NCBI GenBank assembly: GCA_022925895.1
Contig: JAKSYS010000261.1
Coordinates: 1-64,000, forward strand
DNA length: 64,000 nt
Origin: Fragilaria crotonensis
Lineage: Eukaryota; Bacillariophyta; Fragilariophyceae; Fragilariales; Fragilariaceae
Direction: 5' to 3'
Part shown: piece after piece, positions 1 to 11,113 of the stretch
Numbering within the stretch: the first letter of the stretch is position 1
Layout: each line of letters opens with the position of its first letter
Notes under the pieces: generated by a model
Seen by the model: only the letters and a program-made list of their open reading frames with translations
Told to the model about the DNA's origin: nothing
Database searches by the model: none
Made by a program: the position numbers and the translations under genes

Positions 1-2
1 AT

Positions 3-816
3 CGATACCGGCTCTCTGAAAGCGGTCGCATCGACGTCATTGAACAACTTGAAATTGTTGTGCAAGGCATCAAAGTCGAAGATCCTGACTGGTTCCGCCA
101 GTTCTATCAGGCCGTAAAAGCGGGAAGGAAGTACAGCAGGGGCGGAAGTTGTTCTGGATTTGATTGAACAATTAGGTTCAGGACGGAAAGTCCCGAATAC
201 CAAGCGAGATGGCCCTCCGAAACTCACCGACGCTGCGGCTGCCTCTGTTTATGGCATTCTCTGCGCACTGCACGAGGATTTGAAATCCCTAACGTCGCCG
301 ACCGCACCTTCGGTCCCGGCCGCCCCCTACCTTGCTCCCACAATTGAGCTGCGGGGGTATTTGAATGAGGTATTGGTCCGGGGGGATGCTTCGTACAAGG
401 CTGCGATTGGTGCGTTGCTGGCGTCCTTGCGCGGTGCTCTGCAAAGCGGACGCGTTGTCTTGGACACGCCGCCCACGCCCACTATTGTGTTCCAACCCGA
501 CGGGACGATTGGCGTTGATTTGGTATTGAACCTGCGTCTCCTGCCAATCGTTGTGCCTGGTCCAGAATTTGGAGGCGGTGGCGGTCTCGGTCTAAAGTTG
601 GAATTGAAATTTGTGTATCGAGTCAATCAAGACGGGAAAATCGTTGAGCATACCATTGTCGAGACGCGAGTGAATGGTCAACTCACACCGGGCGATGTGG
701 TGACACGTCTTTGGAAGGGAACGCCATTGGAGGGCAGTTCCAAATCCATGTGGCCGGTGCAATCAGTTTGGGACGCATTGAATTGGGCGCGCGCCATGGC
801 GAGTAGTAACTCCTAG
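3..816 (+). CDS. NTF2-like protein, 3' part (partial, one frame change)
   Basis: The gene enters from the left edge, so no start is visible. From base 3 one frame reads RYRLSESGRIDVIEQLEIV and onward to about base 140; the adjoining frame continues as AEVVLDLIEQLG down to the TAG at 814-816. Both halves look like one protein, and the frame changes at the run of four G at 139-142, so a one-base homopolymer error or a real frameshift is likely; the gap is too small for an intron. The C-terminal third (FVYRVNQDGKIVEHTIVETR, then a VNGQLTPGDVV stretch) resembles the end of SnoaL/NTF2-like folds found in many diatom proteins, a family-level impression only. A Pro/Ala-rich linker and a Gly5 run lie in the middle. 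No catalytic function can be given. Confidence 0.5.
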
Positions 817-930
817 ACATATTCGTATTGTGTATTGTGAACGAGCATACTATCGCTTCCTTGTAGCTGTCTATGTCTGTATCTTAAAGTCAAGATTGAT
901 CCTATCCATGCGTTGGTATGCATCATGTGT

Positions 931-1443
931 CTAGACGACCAAGGTCGTGGAGGGAATTTCTCGGTATCCCCTAGGCTTGCAGCAGGTCTTTCTGGCTGTG
1001 AGGCCACACAAGACGAGAGCCAAGGCCAGAAAGACGCCAGCCACCGCCTCTTTCCAAAACTGAGGCTCGACTTCTTCGGGAGGAGTGAAAGATGAACTGC
1101 CATCGTCGTCGTCTTTCACAGTCATGGTTACTTCCCTCTTGTGTACGAGCACAAATGGGTTGGAACTATTACTGGTAGCATCCTTGTCGTCATCGCTTGA
1201 TGTTGTTGTCGATGTTGCCTTTGAATCATCATCTTTCTTGGTACTGTTGACAGTGTCATCATTTTTGTCGTCGTCGGTGCTGGAGGCGTAGGTTACATTT
1301 GAGGTTCCAGACGACGCACTACTCGAAGAAGTGGTTGAGTTTTCGGTGAGATGTCTCCTCACTCGCGAACGGAGGAGAGTGTCCGTTGCCTCGCTTGTCA
1401 TCAACGAAACAAGGAATACACAGATTAATTGTTGAAGTTTCAT
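931..1443 (-). CDS. Small secreted or single-pass membrane protein, Asp/Ser-rich
   Basis: This encodes 170 aa starting at MKLQQLICVFLV. That ATG is preferred over an upstream in-frame start because it places a hydrophobic signal peptide at the very N-terminus. After the signal comes a low-complexity stretch rich in Ser, Thr and Asp with several N-x-S/T sites, then a VHKREVTMTV segment, and finally a hydrophobic helix (FWKEAVAGVFLALALVLCGL) followed by a short basic, Cys-containing tail (TARKTCCKPRGYRE). This is the layout of a type I membrane protein with a glycosylated, acidic outside face. No family is recognised and a function is not proposed. It is convergent with the NTF2-like gene, about 115 bp apart. 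Confidence 0.6.
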   Translation of the reverse strand: MKLQQLICVFLVSLMTSEATDTLLRSRVRRHLTENSTTSSSSASSGTSNVTYASSTDDDKNDDTVNSTKKDDDSKATSTTTSSDDDKDATSNSSNPFVLVHKREVTMTVKDDDDGSSSFTPPEEVEPQFWKEAVAGVFLALALVLCGLTARKTCCKPRGYREIPSTTLVV

Positions 1444-1547
1444 CTCAAACACACACTCACACGGTGCGCCACACAGTCCTTCTGTTGTGAGCGTCTGCAA
1501 CTCAAAGAATGAACAAACCTAAATTATGTGTACACTAGCTAGTGGGT

Positions 1548-1644
1548 GCCTCCCAATTGGTCGGACTTTTGGAATACGTGTACGGTAAAAACGAAAAAAC
1601 CCACGCCTCCCAATCGGTCGGACTTTTGGAATACATGTACGGTA
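1548..1644. repeat. Two-copy 40-bp direct repeat, period 57 bp
   Basis: GCCTCCCAA followed by T/C-GGTCGGACTTTTGG and AATAC occurs at 1548-1587 and again at 1605-1644 with two or three differences. It lies between the small membrane-protein gene and the 3' end of the Helitron coding region, and may be subterminal Helitron sequence. A CTAG at 1533-1540 could be the Helitron 3' terminus, but no convincing hairpin was found beside it. Confidence 0.6.
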
Positions 1645-2052
1645 TGGGTTGTGCACGGTTGTGTGTAGTGGCAAGCGTGCTGCAAATGATGTGTTTTACA
1701 ACACAATTAGATGAGGAAAAAAGTGACAAATTCATAGAAATTTGCTAATTTAGATTGCCAAAATACACAGTATTGAAGTTGTTTACAAATCCTGTTGATG
1801 ATACTGAGGGCACAGTTTGATATCAGGACCTCCTTATAAACAATGTTGTGCAGAAGATGACCATCAGTAAATATGAAAAGATCATGTGGGTTACGAACTC
1901 TTGAGAGAGCAACGTAAAGCTGGCCATGTGCAAATACACCTTGTGGCAAGAAAATGCCAACTCTTCGCAATGTTTGACCTTGACTCTTGTTGATCGTCAT
2001 TGCATATGCTGGTTGAACTGGAAACTGACGTCGTTTGAAGACAAATGGCAGC

Positions 2053-3884
2053 TCATCTTGAGGTGATAGGAGAGCAATCCGTGGTATGTCCACAATTTCT
2101 GCAGTGGTAGGAATCAAACACTGGAGGACAGACTGTGAGATACGGCGAACAATGAGGCGGGTGCCATTGCTGAGTGTGCTTGATAGGTTTCAGACAGCAT
2201 GACCAACATGCCTTTTTCAGAGTGAGGCAATGTGGTGGAAGGCCAGATAGCTCCAAAGAGTTCAGGAATTCAGGAGGATAGAGGGTATGTGCAGGATCAT
2301 TAGGTTCCTCAGATATGATGTTGTCAATACTGAGAAACACATGTTCATCATGAGGTAGCCTTGAGGTTACCATATCATTGATTCTTTGAACATCTTTGTT
2401 TTTAGGACATAGAATAGCACGTTCAGACCAATAGGCTGGTTCATTGGAAGAAAAATCATCAAACACATGCTCAACCAGTTCGTTTGTATCCTGAGGCTGG
2501 AATATATAAGATGGTAGATTTATTGGGGAAGGCTCCATATCCTCGCCGATCCTCAACAGGAAAGATGCAAAATGGGAAAGTACTTCTTGGAACTCTGGGT
2601 TAGCATTTGTGTTCTGTAAGTCCATTCGCAATCGCATATTTTCAGAGAGTTGCATTACATTCACAGATGATGTTTGCCAGACTTTGGATTGTAGGACAGT
2701 TGAATGCACAGTGGTAGCTCTTCCAGCATGGCGTAGTATGGGAAGCACTTGACGAAAGTCACCACCCATGACGACAACCAAGCCACCAAATGGAGCATCA
2801 TTACGTTCAAGTAAATCACAAAGAGACTGTGAAAGAACATCAAGACCAACACCCTTAAGCATTGTGATCTCATCAATGATCAAAATCTTTGCAACCTTCA
2901 TAACTTCTGCCTTCTCTTTTGATAGGTTGCACATGGATGTTTCATATAATTGAATTGGAAGCCCGGATATATAGTGCAGAGTACGGCCCAAAGGGGCAAA
3001 GTTTGAGGCAGCAATGCCTGATATGGCCGTTGCAAGGGCAACCTTCCCTTCACTGCGCACCTTGGCAAGGATCATCCTGAACAACTCCGTCTTACCTGAG
3101 CCTGCAGGTCCATCAACAAAATAAACATTTTCTGATTTTCAGTACCAGCATTGTTGTTCACAGAAGCAAGTACAGCATCAAAAATAGCACGCTGTTCAAG
3201 ATTCAGGAGAGGGAGGCGATCCAGCTGCTGTTGAATATCAGTGTTGGATGATGACAGCTGCAATTCTAACAAATGGTTGACTGAATTGTTGTCCATGGCA
3301 CTCCCATGCTCCTCAACCAGAAGTGTGCGGAGGGATGGTATCCATTCGAATACAGAACGGCTGTGCATTATCCCCAGAAGGGCATCAAGTTTACGCACAA
3401 GGAGGTCCTGCAGGTGTTGTTCACTAAGGCTGGGTTGACGGTGTGCATAGTCTTCTGACAGGGCAGCCCAGTGAGAGTCATAGAGTGACCTTGGGTCAGA
3501 GACATCACAGTTGAAGAGGATGATTGCAAAAAGTCTTCTGAGCCTTGCTGGGGAGAGTGTCTGTGTGGCTTCCTGCATGGCTCGATGCCACTCAGTATCA
3601 TCATCTAGAAGACCCAATGTACGACAGGCATCTTGAAATGTTGGACAAAGTACATCATCAACGGTTCGTAGAGCTTCAAAGCTTGTTGCACCTTTCACTA
3701 CAGTCAACATCCTTCGCAGGAAGTATCTCTCACCAGAAGAAGGGAAGCACTGTAGAGGCGAGACACAGTGGGGAATGTCTGCCGGTGATTGGGCGTCGTA
3801 CCCAGCACTTCTCGACACCAGCACTTTTCCATGTGTAGTGTTGTGGGATGTCATGATAAAGGAACTGGCGAGCATACTGATCAT
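2053..3884 (-). pseudogene. Helitron PIF1-type helicase domain fragments
   Basis: Two overlapping frames (3884-3072 and 3084-2053) hold the SF1B helicase half of RepHel. The first ends within Walker A: the G-P-A-G-S-G-K-T codons are intact but in the frame of the second piece, so a small indel separates them. The second has SGIAASNF, ILIIDEITML (Walker B), VVVMGGDFRQVLPI (motif III) and QLSENMR. The helicase ends out of frame in 2117-1707 with the INKSQGQTL and VALSRV motifs. The helicase of Helitrons unwinds DNA during rolling-circle transposition. Confidence 0.85.
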
Positions 3885-4480
3885 GCCGATTGAGGTCCAA
3901 CCAGGCAGTCAATTGTGTACAGGGTGGTCCTCTTGCAAGCACTTGAGCAACATTTTCATTTTCCTCAAAAACCACTGATTGCTGATTGGGAAGATGGAAC
4001 ATTAGGCGCATCACATTGGGCTTCTCTGAATGTAGACGAAGGCTGAAGAGGCGCCAGCATGCCTCTGATGCAGAGACATAACGTCCATCAAGATAGAGCT
4101 TGATCTCATCAACATCTTCCCCCATCTGGACTGCAGCACGGTCGTGTCCCTTGTATACATACTTGTAGAGGTACTTGACGGCCTGCACTGAATTGCACAC
4201 CTCAACATTGATATGACAATCATACTTCTTGGTAAGATGGCAATTATATGGCACAACCCAGCGGTTGTCCAACTCAGCTCCTCGAACAGTTACAGTCCTT
4301 CCATCATCACGTCGATGATATTGAGGAATCCATCATCATTGAGTGTTGTCTCATCTTGAAAGGGCCGGGGATACTTGTCCTTGCATTCACCTGCTGGCTT
4401 TGTAGAACTATTACAACACTTCAAATTTTTCCATCGATTGGAAACTTTGGTGCCACAGGGCCCATGCAACATACACCTCT

Positions 4481-5893
4481 TCACAGTTGCAAAAGTTCAG
4501 GATCTATCAATGCATCTGGGATCTCAGCTGAAACAATATGGTCAATGTCAGATTCTGTGCGCGGTTTGTCATTCTCTGCCAAAATGACCAGTACATGTGC
4601 ATGTGGCAATCCTCGCTTCTGAAATTCGATGGTGTAGATAGCAGCCACAACCCTTCCAAGCACTTGCCGCTTCTGGAGGTCAAACATCATCTCTGTAAAT
4701 TTGAGATGGAACACTCGTGCCACCAAATCTGGTCTGTCATTTACAGTTTGGCCAGGAAGAAGGTTTTCAACAACTTCTGGCCACTGCGGATTGGTTGTCA
4801 TTGTAATAAAGAGGTCTGGCTTGCCCATTCGGCGCACAATTGCCAATGCATCCTGGCAAAGCTGGTGCATGTTTCTTGCACTTCCAATGTGAGATGAAGG
4901 CAGAATGATTCGTCGCCCCAGCTGTCGAGTGTTTGTCACATCCTCACCAGCAACAGCATCTGCAATGCCTTGATAAAGTTCAGCACGCAATCTTGGTTGA
5001 TTAAGACGGATGAAATTAAGACGGCCTTGTTCCACTTGGGCATAGCAGTCCACAATGTATTGGTGAAACAGCTTCCCTGCAAAGTGAAGGTGATTGGAGA
5101 ACTGAGCAGCAGGTCGTACAAAAAGCCGAAATGCAGCATGCATGAGGAAAGTTAATCTTGTCAAATGTGGAGTCGTAGCATTTGGACCAGTTTGCATCAT
5201 GCCAGGATGCCAGCCTCTTGGGGAGCCTGTTGGAAAAAGGAGTACATATGCCAGTGGAGAATAGTCGGGATGGAGCTCTGAGATTGACTGAATTGCTCCA
5301 GCACGAAGCAATACTCGAATATCACGGTTACCTGAACCTTCGTCAGGAAGAATCACAGCTACCTCACTGGAACTTGGTGCATTGTACCGTCTGTTGTCCA
5401 ATTCAGGTTGATCCAGGATATGCATTGCAACATTGTGGCCAGGCAATTCAACATCATGATTACCATCAGTATTACTGGCCAAGGTTTCCTCATCAAGAGC
5501 TTGCTTGAATAATCCATACAGCCGGTTTTGATTCTGAATCATTTGCTGCAATAAAACCAAAGTATTCCTGTCCAAGGTATTCAAATGATGTAAACGATTG
5601 TCCACCTCATGGTTAGTGTCATAGAAATAGAGTTGTGCAAAAGCAGGATGCTGTCCAGGTTCTGGGAGCAATGATCCTAACCGGTGGTACATTGAGCCAT
5701 GAATGCGAAAAGTATAAATTCCACAACTCCTATCAATCAAAGCATCATCCACATTAGCGCCTATTGAGGCAAAACTCAAGGCAGAGTTGTAGGCACGGAT
5801 GTGTGGCATGAACAATTCATGTGCATGAAAAAGATCCATCAACACATTTGGTGTGGGATCGAGAGGAGAGATACCTTGCCCTTGGCACAGCAA
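4481..5893 (-). pseudogene. Helitron Rep (HUH) domain fragment
   Basis: A 470-codon open stretch of the decayed RepHel gene. It starts in an alternative frame to the repeat region upstream and carries the Helitron-like N-terminal domain: FLMHAAFRLFVRPAAQFSNH, then DLFITMTTNPQWPEV, then the HUH nuclease motif PHAHVLV near its end, whose two histidines bind the metal ion in this family. The catalytic tyrosine segment lies in the next, out-of-frame piece (4272-3730). Confidence 0.85.
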
Positions 5894-6049
5894 GATGAAA
5901 AGTAGCCCCTTTCAGACCTTGATTCATTTGGAAAATGCAGTGCAGAGCAGCCCTGACATTCAACTGTGCATGGGCCAAGGACATGACGTGCTGGAGCAGG
6001 AGCAGATGAATAGGCTGCGCCATTGGTGCGTTGGCAACTTTGGCGTGTT

Positions 6050-6730
6050 TGTCTCATGTGCTCTTGGTGCTGAGTGGTGATGGCAGCCATCTGTGTGGCA
6101 GCAACAGGGTCACCTTCTTGAGATCTCTGGAGGCGCTCCAGGCGTGTTTGTCTCATCTGCTCTTGGTTCCTAGTGGTGATGGCAGCCATCTGTGTGGCAG
6201 CTACAGGGTCACCTTCTTGAGATCTCTGGAGGCGCTCCAGACGTGTTTGTCTCATGTGCTCTTGGTGCTGAGTGGTGATGGCAGCCATCTGTGTGGCAGC
6301 AACAGGGTCACCTTCTTGAGATCTCTGGAGGCGCTCCAGGCGTGTTTGTCTCATCTGCTCTTGGTGCTGAGTGGTGATGGCAGCCATCTGTGTGGCAGCA
6401 ACAGGGTCACCTTCTTGAGATCTCTGGAGGCGCTCCAGGCGTGTTTGTCTCATGTTCTCTTGGTGCTGAGTGGTGATGGCAGCCATCTGTGTGACAGCAA
6501 CAGGGTCACCTTCTTGAGATCTCTGGAGGCGCTCCAGGCGTGTTTGTCTCTTCTGCTCACGGTTCCTGGTGGTGATGGTGGCCATCTGTGTGACAGCAAC
6601 AGGGTCACCTTCTTGAGATCTCTGGAGGTGCTCCAGACGTGTTTGTCTCTTCTGCTCACGGTTCCTGGTGGTGATGGCGGCCATCTGTGTGGCAGCTACA
6701 GGGTCACCACCTTCTTCTTGGGACAGGTTG
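6050..6730 (-). repeat. 99-bp tandem repeat in the Helitron N-terminal coding region, about 7 copies
   Basis: The landmark GGGTCACC recurs at about 6107, 6206, 6305, 6404, 6503, 6602 and 6700, a near-exact 99-bp period. On the minus strand each unit encodes 33 residues of the type LQRSQEGDPVAATQMAAITT followed by a QHQEQMRQTRL-like stretch. Copies differ by a few bases, so they arose by local duplication and have been drifting. Arg/Gln-rich N-terminal repeats are common in eukaryotic Helitron proteins. Confidence 0.95.
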
Positions 6731-6864
6731 CGAAGTTTGGCACGCCTTTTCCTTGCTGCAATGGCAGCTGGCTTTGTTGATAGTGAATGTTTACTTGGGT
6801 GTGACATAATGGTTATATGCTGATTGGAAAGAATTGGAAGCAAGGAATTATGTGAGCGGTACAA

Positions 6865-9016
6865 TTACTGTAGGTGTATGAGGTACTGGAGTCTACAGTA
6901 CAGCGTACAGTACCATACTGTACAGTACTCGGGTACATCTTATAGTGAGTGAGTGTATGAGGTACTGGAGTACAATGTAGAGTCGTAACAGGGACTACAG
7001 TACAGCCAGCGTACAGTACTGTGCAATGACCACCAATAATACAACTTCACGACGCAACCCGCCGTTAATTAAGCGTTATTTTTCAAAAACCAAAACACCC
7101 ACCGTTAATAAAACGTTATTTGAGTAAGGGATGGCTTTTGTAATCAAAAATTTGCGTTCATGGGGGCCAAGCACCAATACTGGCGAAGCTTCTTGGTTAC
7201 TGTTACTTTCAGTACTCAACCGGCTGGTGAAAAATTCAGAAAATATCAGACCCATGGTACCCGTAACAGTACGCACACAGTACCACGCACACACCCACCA
7301 TAATATATAGGATATACAAGACCTACCCAAACCCACCCCAAGCCCAGTAGTTAGTAGCTGGGTATATGTTTCTACTACCGGTAGCAAACATCTACTGTCA
7401 TTTTGCTGATTTGTGCAGGCCCACCCAGTCCAGACCCACCCACTTGAAGTCCTGAGCTCACCCCAAAACCCACCACATAACCCAATGGGTTTGGGTAGGC
7501 CGTAGGTAAGGTGGGCTGGGTTGAAATTCCGTCTCTGGTACTCAACCCTTGAAGCTCCGTAGTGAAAAATTCAGACAGTATTCATTTGATCAGTACCCCA
7601 GAGTGGTCATACTCCGTAACAGACGGACGCACGCACGCACACACGCACACAATTAATTTATAATATAGTAGATATTCATTTGATCAGTGTCTACTACAGG
7701 AAACTGGACGTACAGTACCCCAACCTGGTCATTACTCCGTACCAATACTTTTTTTGCCCTACAGTATCACAGTACCATGGTACCAACGTGGAAACTTCAT
7801 GAAGTACAGTACCAGGTACTTATCATCACCCCAGTATTGCAGTTTATCACTTTTGGTATATTTTACAGTAGCATTTGTCAAGTAACCTGTTCATAGCAAA
7901 TTCAATGAGTATTCCATCCAGTAACTTTGAATTCGTATAGTATTGTAGTTCAGTAACGTAACACACTGTCGTTTCAACATAAATTACCGTCCGTTTATGT
8001 ACTGTAGACCTGTAGTACATGTAATCCACGTAACAGTGCAACAGTACCCCAGAGTGGTCATACTCCGTAACAGACGGACGCACGCACGCACACAATTAAT
8101 TTATAATATAGTAGGATAGTAGGATATATAACCCATACCCCATACATGTGTTTAACATACACGCATTCATGATGATATATACAGTATGTGAAACATGTCT
8201 GTATGCATATGCTCTAGTAGTCATATGCTCATGAATCAAACTCTCAACGTGGTCCAATACCATTCGATTATTATGGAAGAGTTGGTAATGCCCCGATGGT
8301 ACGAACTCCAAGTAATCCTGAGATCACCAAGGTGGTATTTTGCACTATTTAGACCTCGATTGTTAAAGCTATCAGTGTACTATAGGGTACGACGATGTAC
8401 CAAAGAAATGTTGAGGTTCGCGTGCAAAAGAAGCTTTACAAGATAATTTTTGGTCTGCTGGCCTGATAACACGGACGTTATAAGGCGACGATGTCATGGG
8501 AATAGTGCAGGACGTCATACTTACTCTGTACCAGTTACCAGTATGATAGAATGCGACGAACGGTATGAGATATGAATACAGCTTCTTTGTACCAGTAGTG
8601 TACACTGTTCCAGGTAGCACTCCGTACGCGAACAGCTACTGTACTGATATGATATCTTTCCTCGGGACTCGGGATACGGATTACAGTACCAGTACCGTAT
8701 TCATAGTAGAAATAATGTAATACTACAAGTAGAACAAAGTTCTTTGCACTTTAGCACTGTCGGCTGCATTCTGGAAAACACCGAATCAGCGGCCATCAGC
8801 CATGCTTCCCGTATCCCGTGTGAGACGTACACAAGAAGCAACGATACGCGGAACGTACCAGTACAGTACAAAGGACCGGTACAAATAGTGGAGTCCGACG
8901 TGCGTCGTGCGTTGTTCGTCGCAGTGGCGTGACAAAGCAGAGGTGAGAAAATCACGAAACGATTGAAGCCACAAGATTCTGTCATACTTGCTATATTCGC
9001 AACAACGCAGCAACTC
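6865..9016. other. Gene-free, GTAC-rich intergenic region
   Basis: No supported gene. Two copies of a 73-83 bp direct repeat (CAGTACCCCAGAGTGGTCAT, then ACTCCGTAACAGACGGACGC, then (CA)n and an AATTAATTTATAATATAGTA tail) lie at 7590-7672 and 8042-8114, and a weaker third copy at about 7245-7310. The sequence is dense in GTAC, AGTAC and TACAGTAC words. The last few hundred bases should hold the promoter of the reductase gene at 9017, but no motif stands out. Confidence 0.7.
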
Positions 9017-10110
9017 ATGGAAGCCATTCTCAAGTCGGCCATCGAGGCTGGACCAATCGTTGCTGGACTTGCCGCAGTTGGAACTCTGGTTGCAGCGTCA
9101 AAGATTGGAAATGTGAGTTGAACTGCTGGAGACGGAGCCTTGGTCGAGGCGTCTACTTGTCATTTCTTTCGAGGTGCAAACGATCACTTTCTTGATCTCA
9201 CATGTTTTCTGACGCTTTCATATGGCAGGCCTTGGTTGCTTTTTACAAGATGTTCCTCCGCCCTGGAAAGGATCTCAAGAAGCTTGGACAATGGTGTGTC
9301 ATCACTGGTGCCACGGACGGAATCGGGAAAGCATATGCCATGAGCTTGGCCAAGAAGGGCATCAACATTGTCCTCATTTCACGTACCGAATCGAAATTGC
9401 AAGGCGTCGTTAAGGAGATTGCCGATAAAGGTTATGACGTCGATACCAAGATCGTCGTTTGTGACTTTTCCAACTTTGACCAAAAATCTAGAGATACCGT
9501 CTACAAGGCGATCAAAGATTTGGAGGTGGGCATTTTGATCAACAACGTTGGAATCAGCTACCGTTATCCCATGTACTTTCACGAACTTGACGACGAGAGT
9601 GTTCATCAACTAATTGAAATGAATATCAACTCCACTATATGGATGACACGCATGGTCCTGCCTGGCATGTTGCGACGCAGCCGTGGTGCGATTGTCAATC
9701 TCTCATCCGGCTCTGCCATGTACAACATGCCACTGTTGGCGGAGTACTCGGGATCCAAATCCTTTTTGGAAAAGTTCTCTCGTGCCCTCAATGACGAATA
9801 CAAGAGCAAAGGGATTACATGCCAGTGCCAAATCCCGTTTTACGTGGCCACAAAATTGGCCAAAATGCGCAAGTCACTCATGGTACCCACGCCACAGGTT
9901 TATGCCAACGCAGGTACCAAATGGATTGGACAAGCCTCCGACCCCGTTGCGTCTCCCATGTTCTTACATGCGTTACAGGGTTATGTTCTGGATCATCTAC
10001 CAGTAGCCATGGTGAGCTCCATCATTATGAATATGCACCTGGCGACCCGCAAGCGCGGTCTCAAAAAGGATGCGCGTGTTGCGTCTGAGGGCAATCTAAA
10101 AAAGGAGTGA
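9017..10110 (+). CDS. Very-long-chain 3-oxoacyl-CoA reductase (SDR family, KAR/HSD17B12 type)
   Basis: Two exons, 9017-9112 and 9229-10110, around a 116-bp GTGAGT...GCAG intron, give 325 aa, close to the family's roughly 310-350. Exon 1 supplies a hydrophobic N-terminus (MEAILKSAIEAGPIVAGLAA) absent if translation began at the ATG within the intron (9202). The body has the SDR NADPH site TGATDGIGKAYA, the NNVG motif, the catalytic Ser in NLSSGSA, and YSGSK (Tyr-x3-Lys). By family, it reduces 3-oxoacyl-CoA in the second step of the microsomal fatty-acid elongation cycle with KCS, dehydratase and enoyl reductase, in the ER membrane. The Lys/Arg-rich C-terminus (TRKRGLKKDARV ... KKE) fits ER retention. 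Assignment to the KAR subgroup rests on the KYGQWAVVTGATDGIGK-like start and overall layout; another membrane SDR such as a 17-beta-HSD is a lesser possibility. Confidence 0.9.
9113..9228 (+). other. Intron of the reductase gene
   Basis: GTGAGT donor at 9113, CAG acceptor ending at 9228, 116 bp, phase 0. Removing it joins ...ASKIGN to ALVAFYKMF without a frame change. Confidence 0.85.
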
Positions 10111-10307
10111 CCGATATCATAGCTAAACATTTGTTGTTCCCAGGCATGGAGCGATATAATCTGCATACGATACCACATACGATATTAAGTATTATTTCAT
10201 TATATTTATCGAAACGGTCACTGTGAAAGGGAAAAATGCTGACTCGTTAACATTGTCCCCGTTGACTGCTGCGGCGCTGCTGTAATGATCGAACTGGTTG
10301 GTTCCCT

Positions 10308-11113
10308 TTAAAACGCCACAAACATCTTCAACAGACTCTTAGCACCATCTGCTATCCAAGCAGCACCACTAATGGATTTCTTGAGGAAGCCCGTATTGGG
10401 AGTAGGAAGTGGTGGGTCGACAACCACCATTTCTTCCACAGGAGCATCGTCGTCGTCGTCGGCAGCGACCAGGGCTACCGCCGCAGCGAGCTGCCGACTG
10501 TCCAGGGCCTTGAGTGAGGTGTGCTCCTTTTCTTCACCGCGAGGTGGGGTAACCGGAGCCGCAATCTCGGTTGTATCATCCTCTTCCTCCACCATGACTG
10601 CGGTGCCAAGGGCAACAATCTCGGTTGGCTCCTCCTCCACAGTAACTACCTCCACATTCTTCATCTTCTCCTTCTTCTGCCTTTTGATTTCACCCATAGC
10701 CTTGCTCGTCGCATTCGAAGCATCGTTCGACTCTTGTGGTCTTCCCCTTCCCGGAATCGAAGTAATGTCCCATCCGAAATCGATGTCATTCAACATTGAA
10801 ATCTTTTCATGGGTCAATGTAGGATGACTATCGCGGAACTTCTTGCGTTGATTGTAGGACCAAACATAAAGAGGATAATTCTCCTGCAAGCAAAACGAGA
10901 TTCATCAAGTAAGTGAGATATGATACGATGACTTCTGCATATAGTCATCGTATGCGAGTACGGAGGGTTGTGTCATTGTCACGACGATGACCCTTCGTCC
11001 AGAAGTATACTGGTACGCACCGTTCGAGAAACCTTGGTAGTGCCATGTGCTTCTTTGTATTCGACAAGCTTCAAATATTGAGCTTTCCAGTTGTCGTCAC
11101 GTGATGATGCCAT
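10308..11113 (-). CDS. Helicase-associated (HA) domain protein with acidic tail
   Basis: Two exons on the minus strand: 11113-11021 (MASSRDDNWKAQYLKLVEYK... ) and 10883-10308, split by a 137-bp intron with GTGCGT donor and TTGCAG acceptor; joined they give 222 aa. Residues about 9-50 form an HA domain (W-x-A-x-Y-x3-VEYK, then H-G-T-x-V, then LYVWSYNQRKKF), a DNA-binding fold named after bacterial helicases and expanded in diatoms, usually without a helicase. The rest is low complexity: a basic KRQKKEKMK patch, then long Glu/Asp and Val/Ala stretches, a D5 run, and a C-terminal amphipathic segment (AAWIADGAKSLLKMFVAF). A nuclear or chromatin role is an inference. It is convergent with the reductase gene, 197 bp apart. 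Two TGACGTG and one TGACGTCA lie 180-270 bp upstream. Confidence 0.75.

Larger units (their letters stand above)
1707..6864 (-). mobile_element. Helitron (rolling-circle DNA transposon), decayed RepHel coding region
   Basis: One RepHel protein is spread over several frames on the minus strand. Order from its N-terminus: Arg/Gln-rich repeats (about 6807-6050); Helitron-like N domain with the HUH motif (QKRGLPHAHVLVIL, about 4630-4600); a CMLHGPCG zinc-like segment (about 4480); the catalytic tyrosine segment YLYKYVYKGHD (about 4170); Walker A (GPAGSGKT, about 3100) ; Walker B (ILIIDEITML) and GDFRQVLPI in 3084-2053; and PIF1 motifs V/VI (AYAMTINKSQGQTL, LYVALSRV) in 2117-1750. The reading frame changes near 5.85, 4.48, 4.29, 3.8, 3.08 and 2.1 kb, so the protein is not made in one piece and the copy is dead as an autonomous unit. 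The motifs themselves are well preserved, suggesting moderate age. TC and CTRR termini were not resolved. Confidence 0.88.

Noticed and set aside
6050-6730. CRISPR-like array
   Set aside because: The whole 99-bp unit repeats without unique spacers, and it is in frame in a Helitron gene of a eukaryote.
6031-6780. 249-aa open frame on the plus strand (SHVLLVLSGDGSHLCGSNR repeats)
   Set aside because: It is the antisense of the 99-bp Helitron coding repeats; a 99-bp period keeps any frame open. The minus strand encodes the recognisable Helitron N-terminus.
9202-9228. ATG at 9202 as start of the reductase
   Set aside because: It lies inside an intron with good GT and AG ends; the spliced form gives the expected length and hydrophobic N-terminus.
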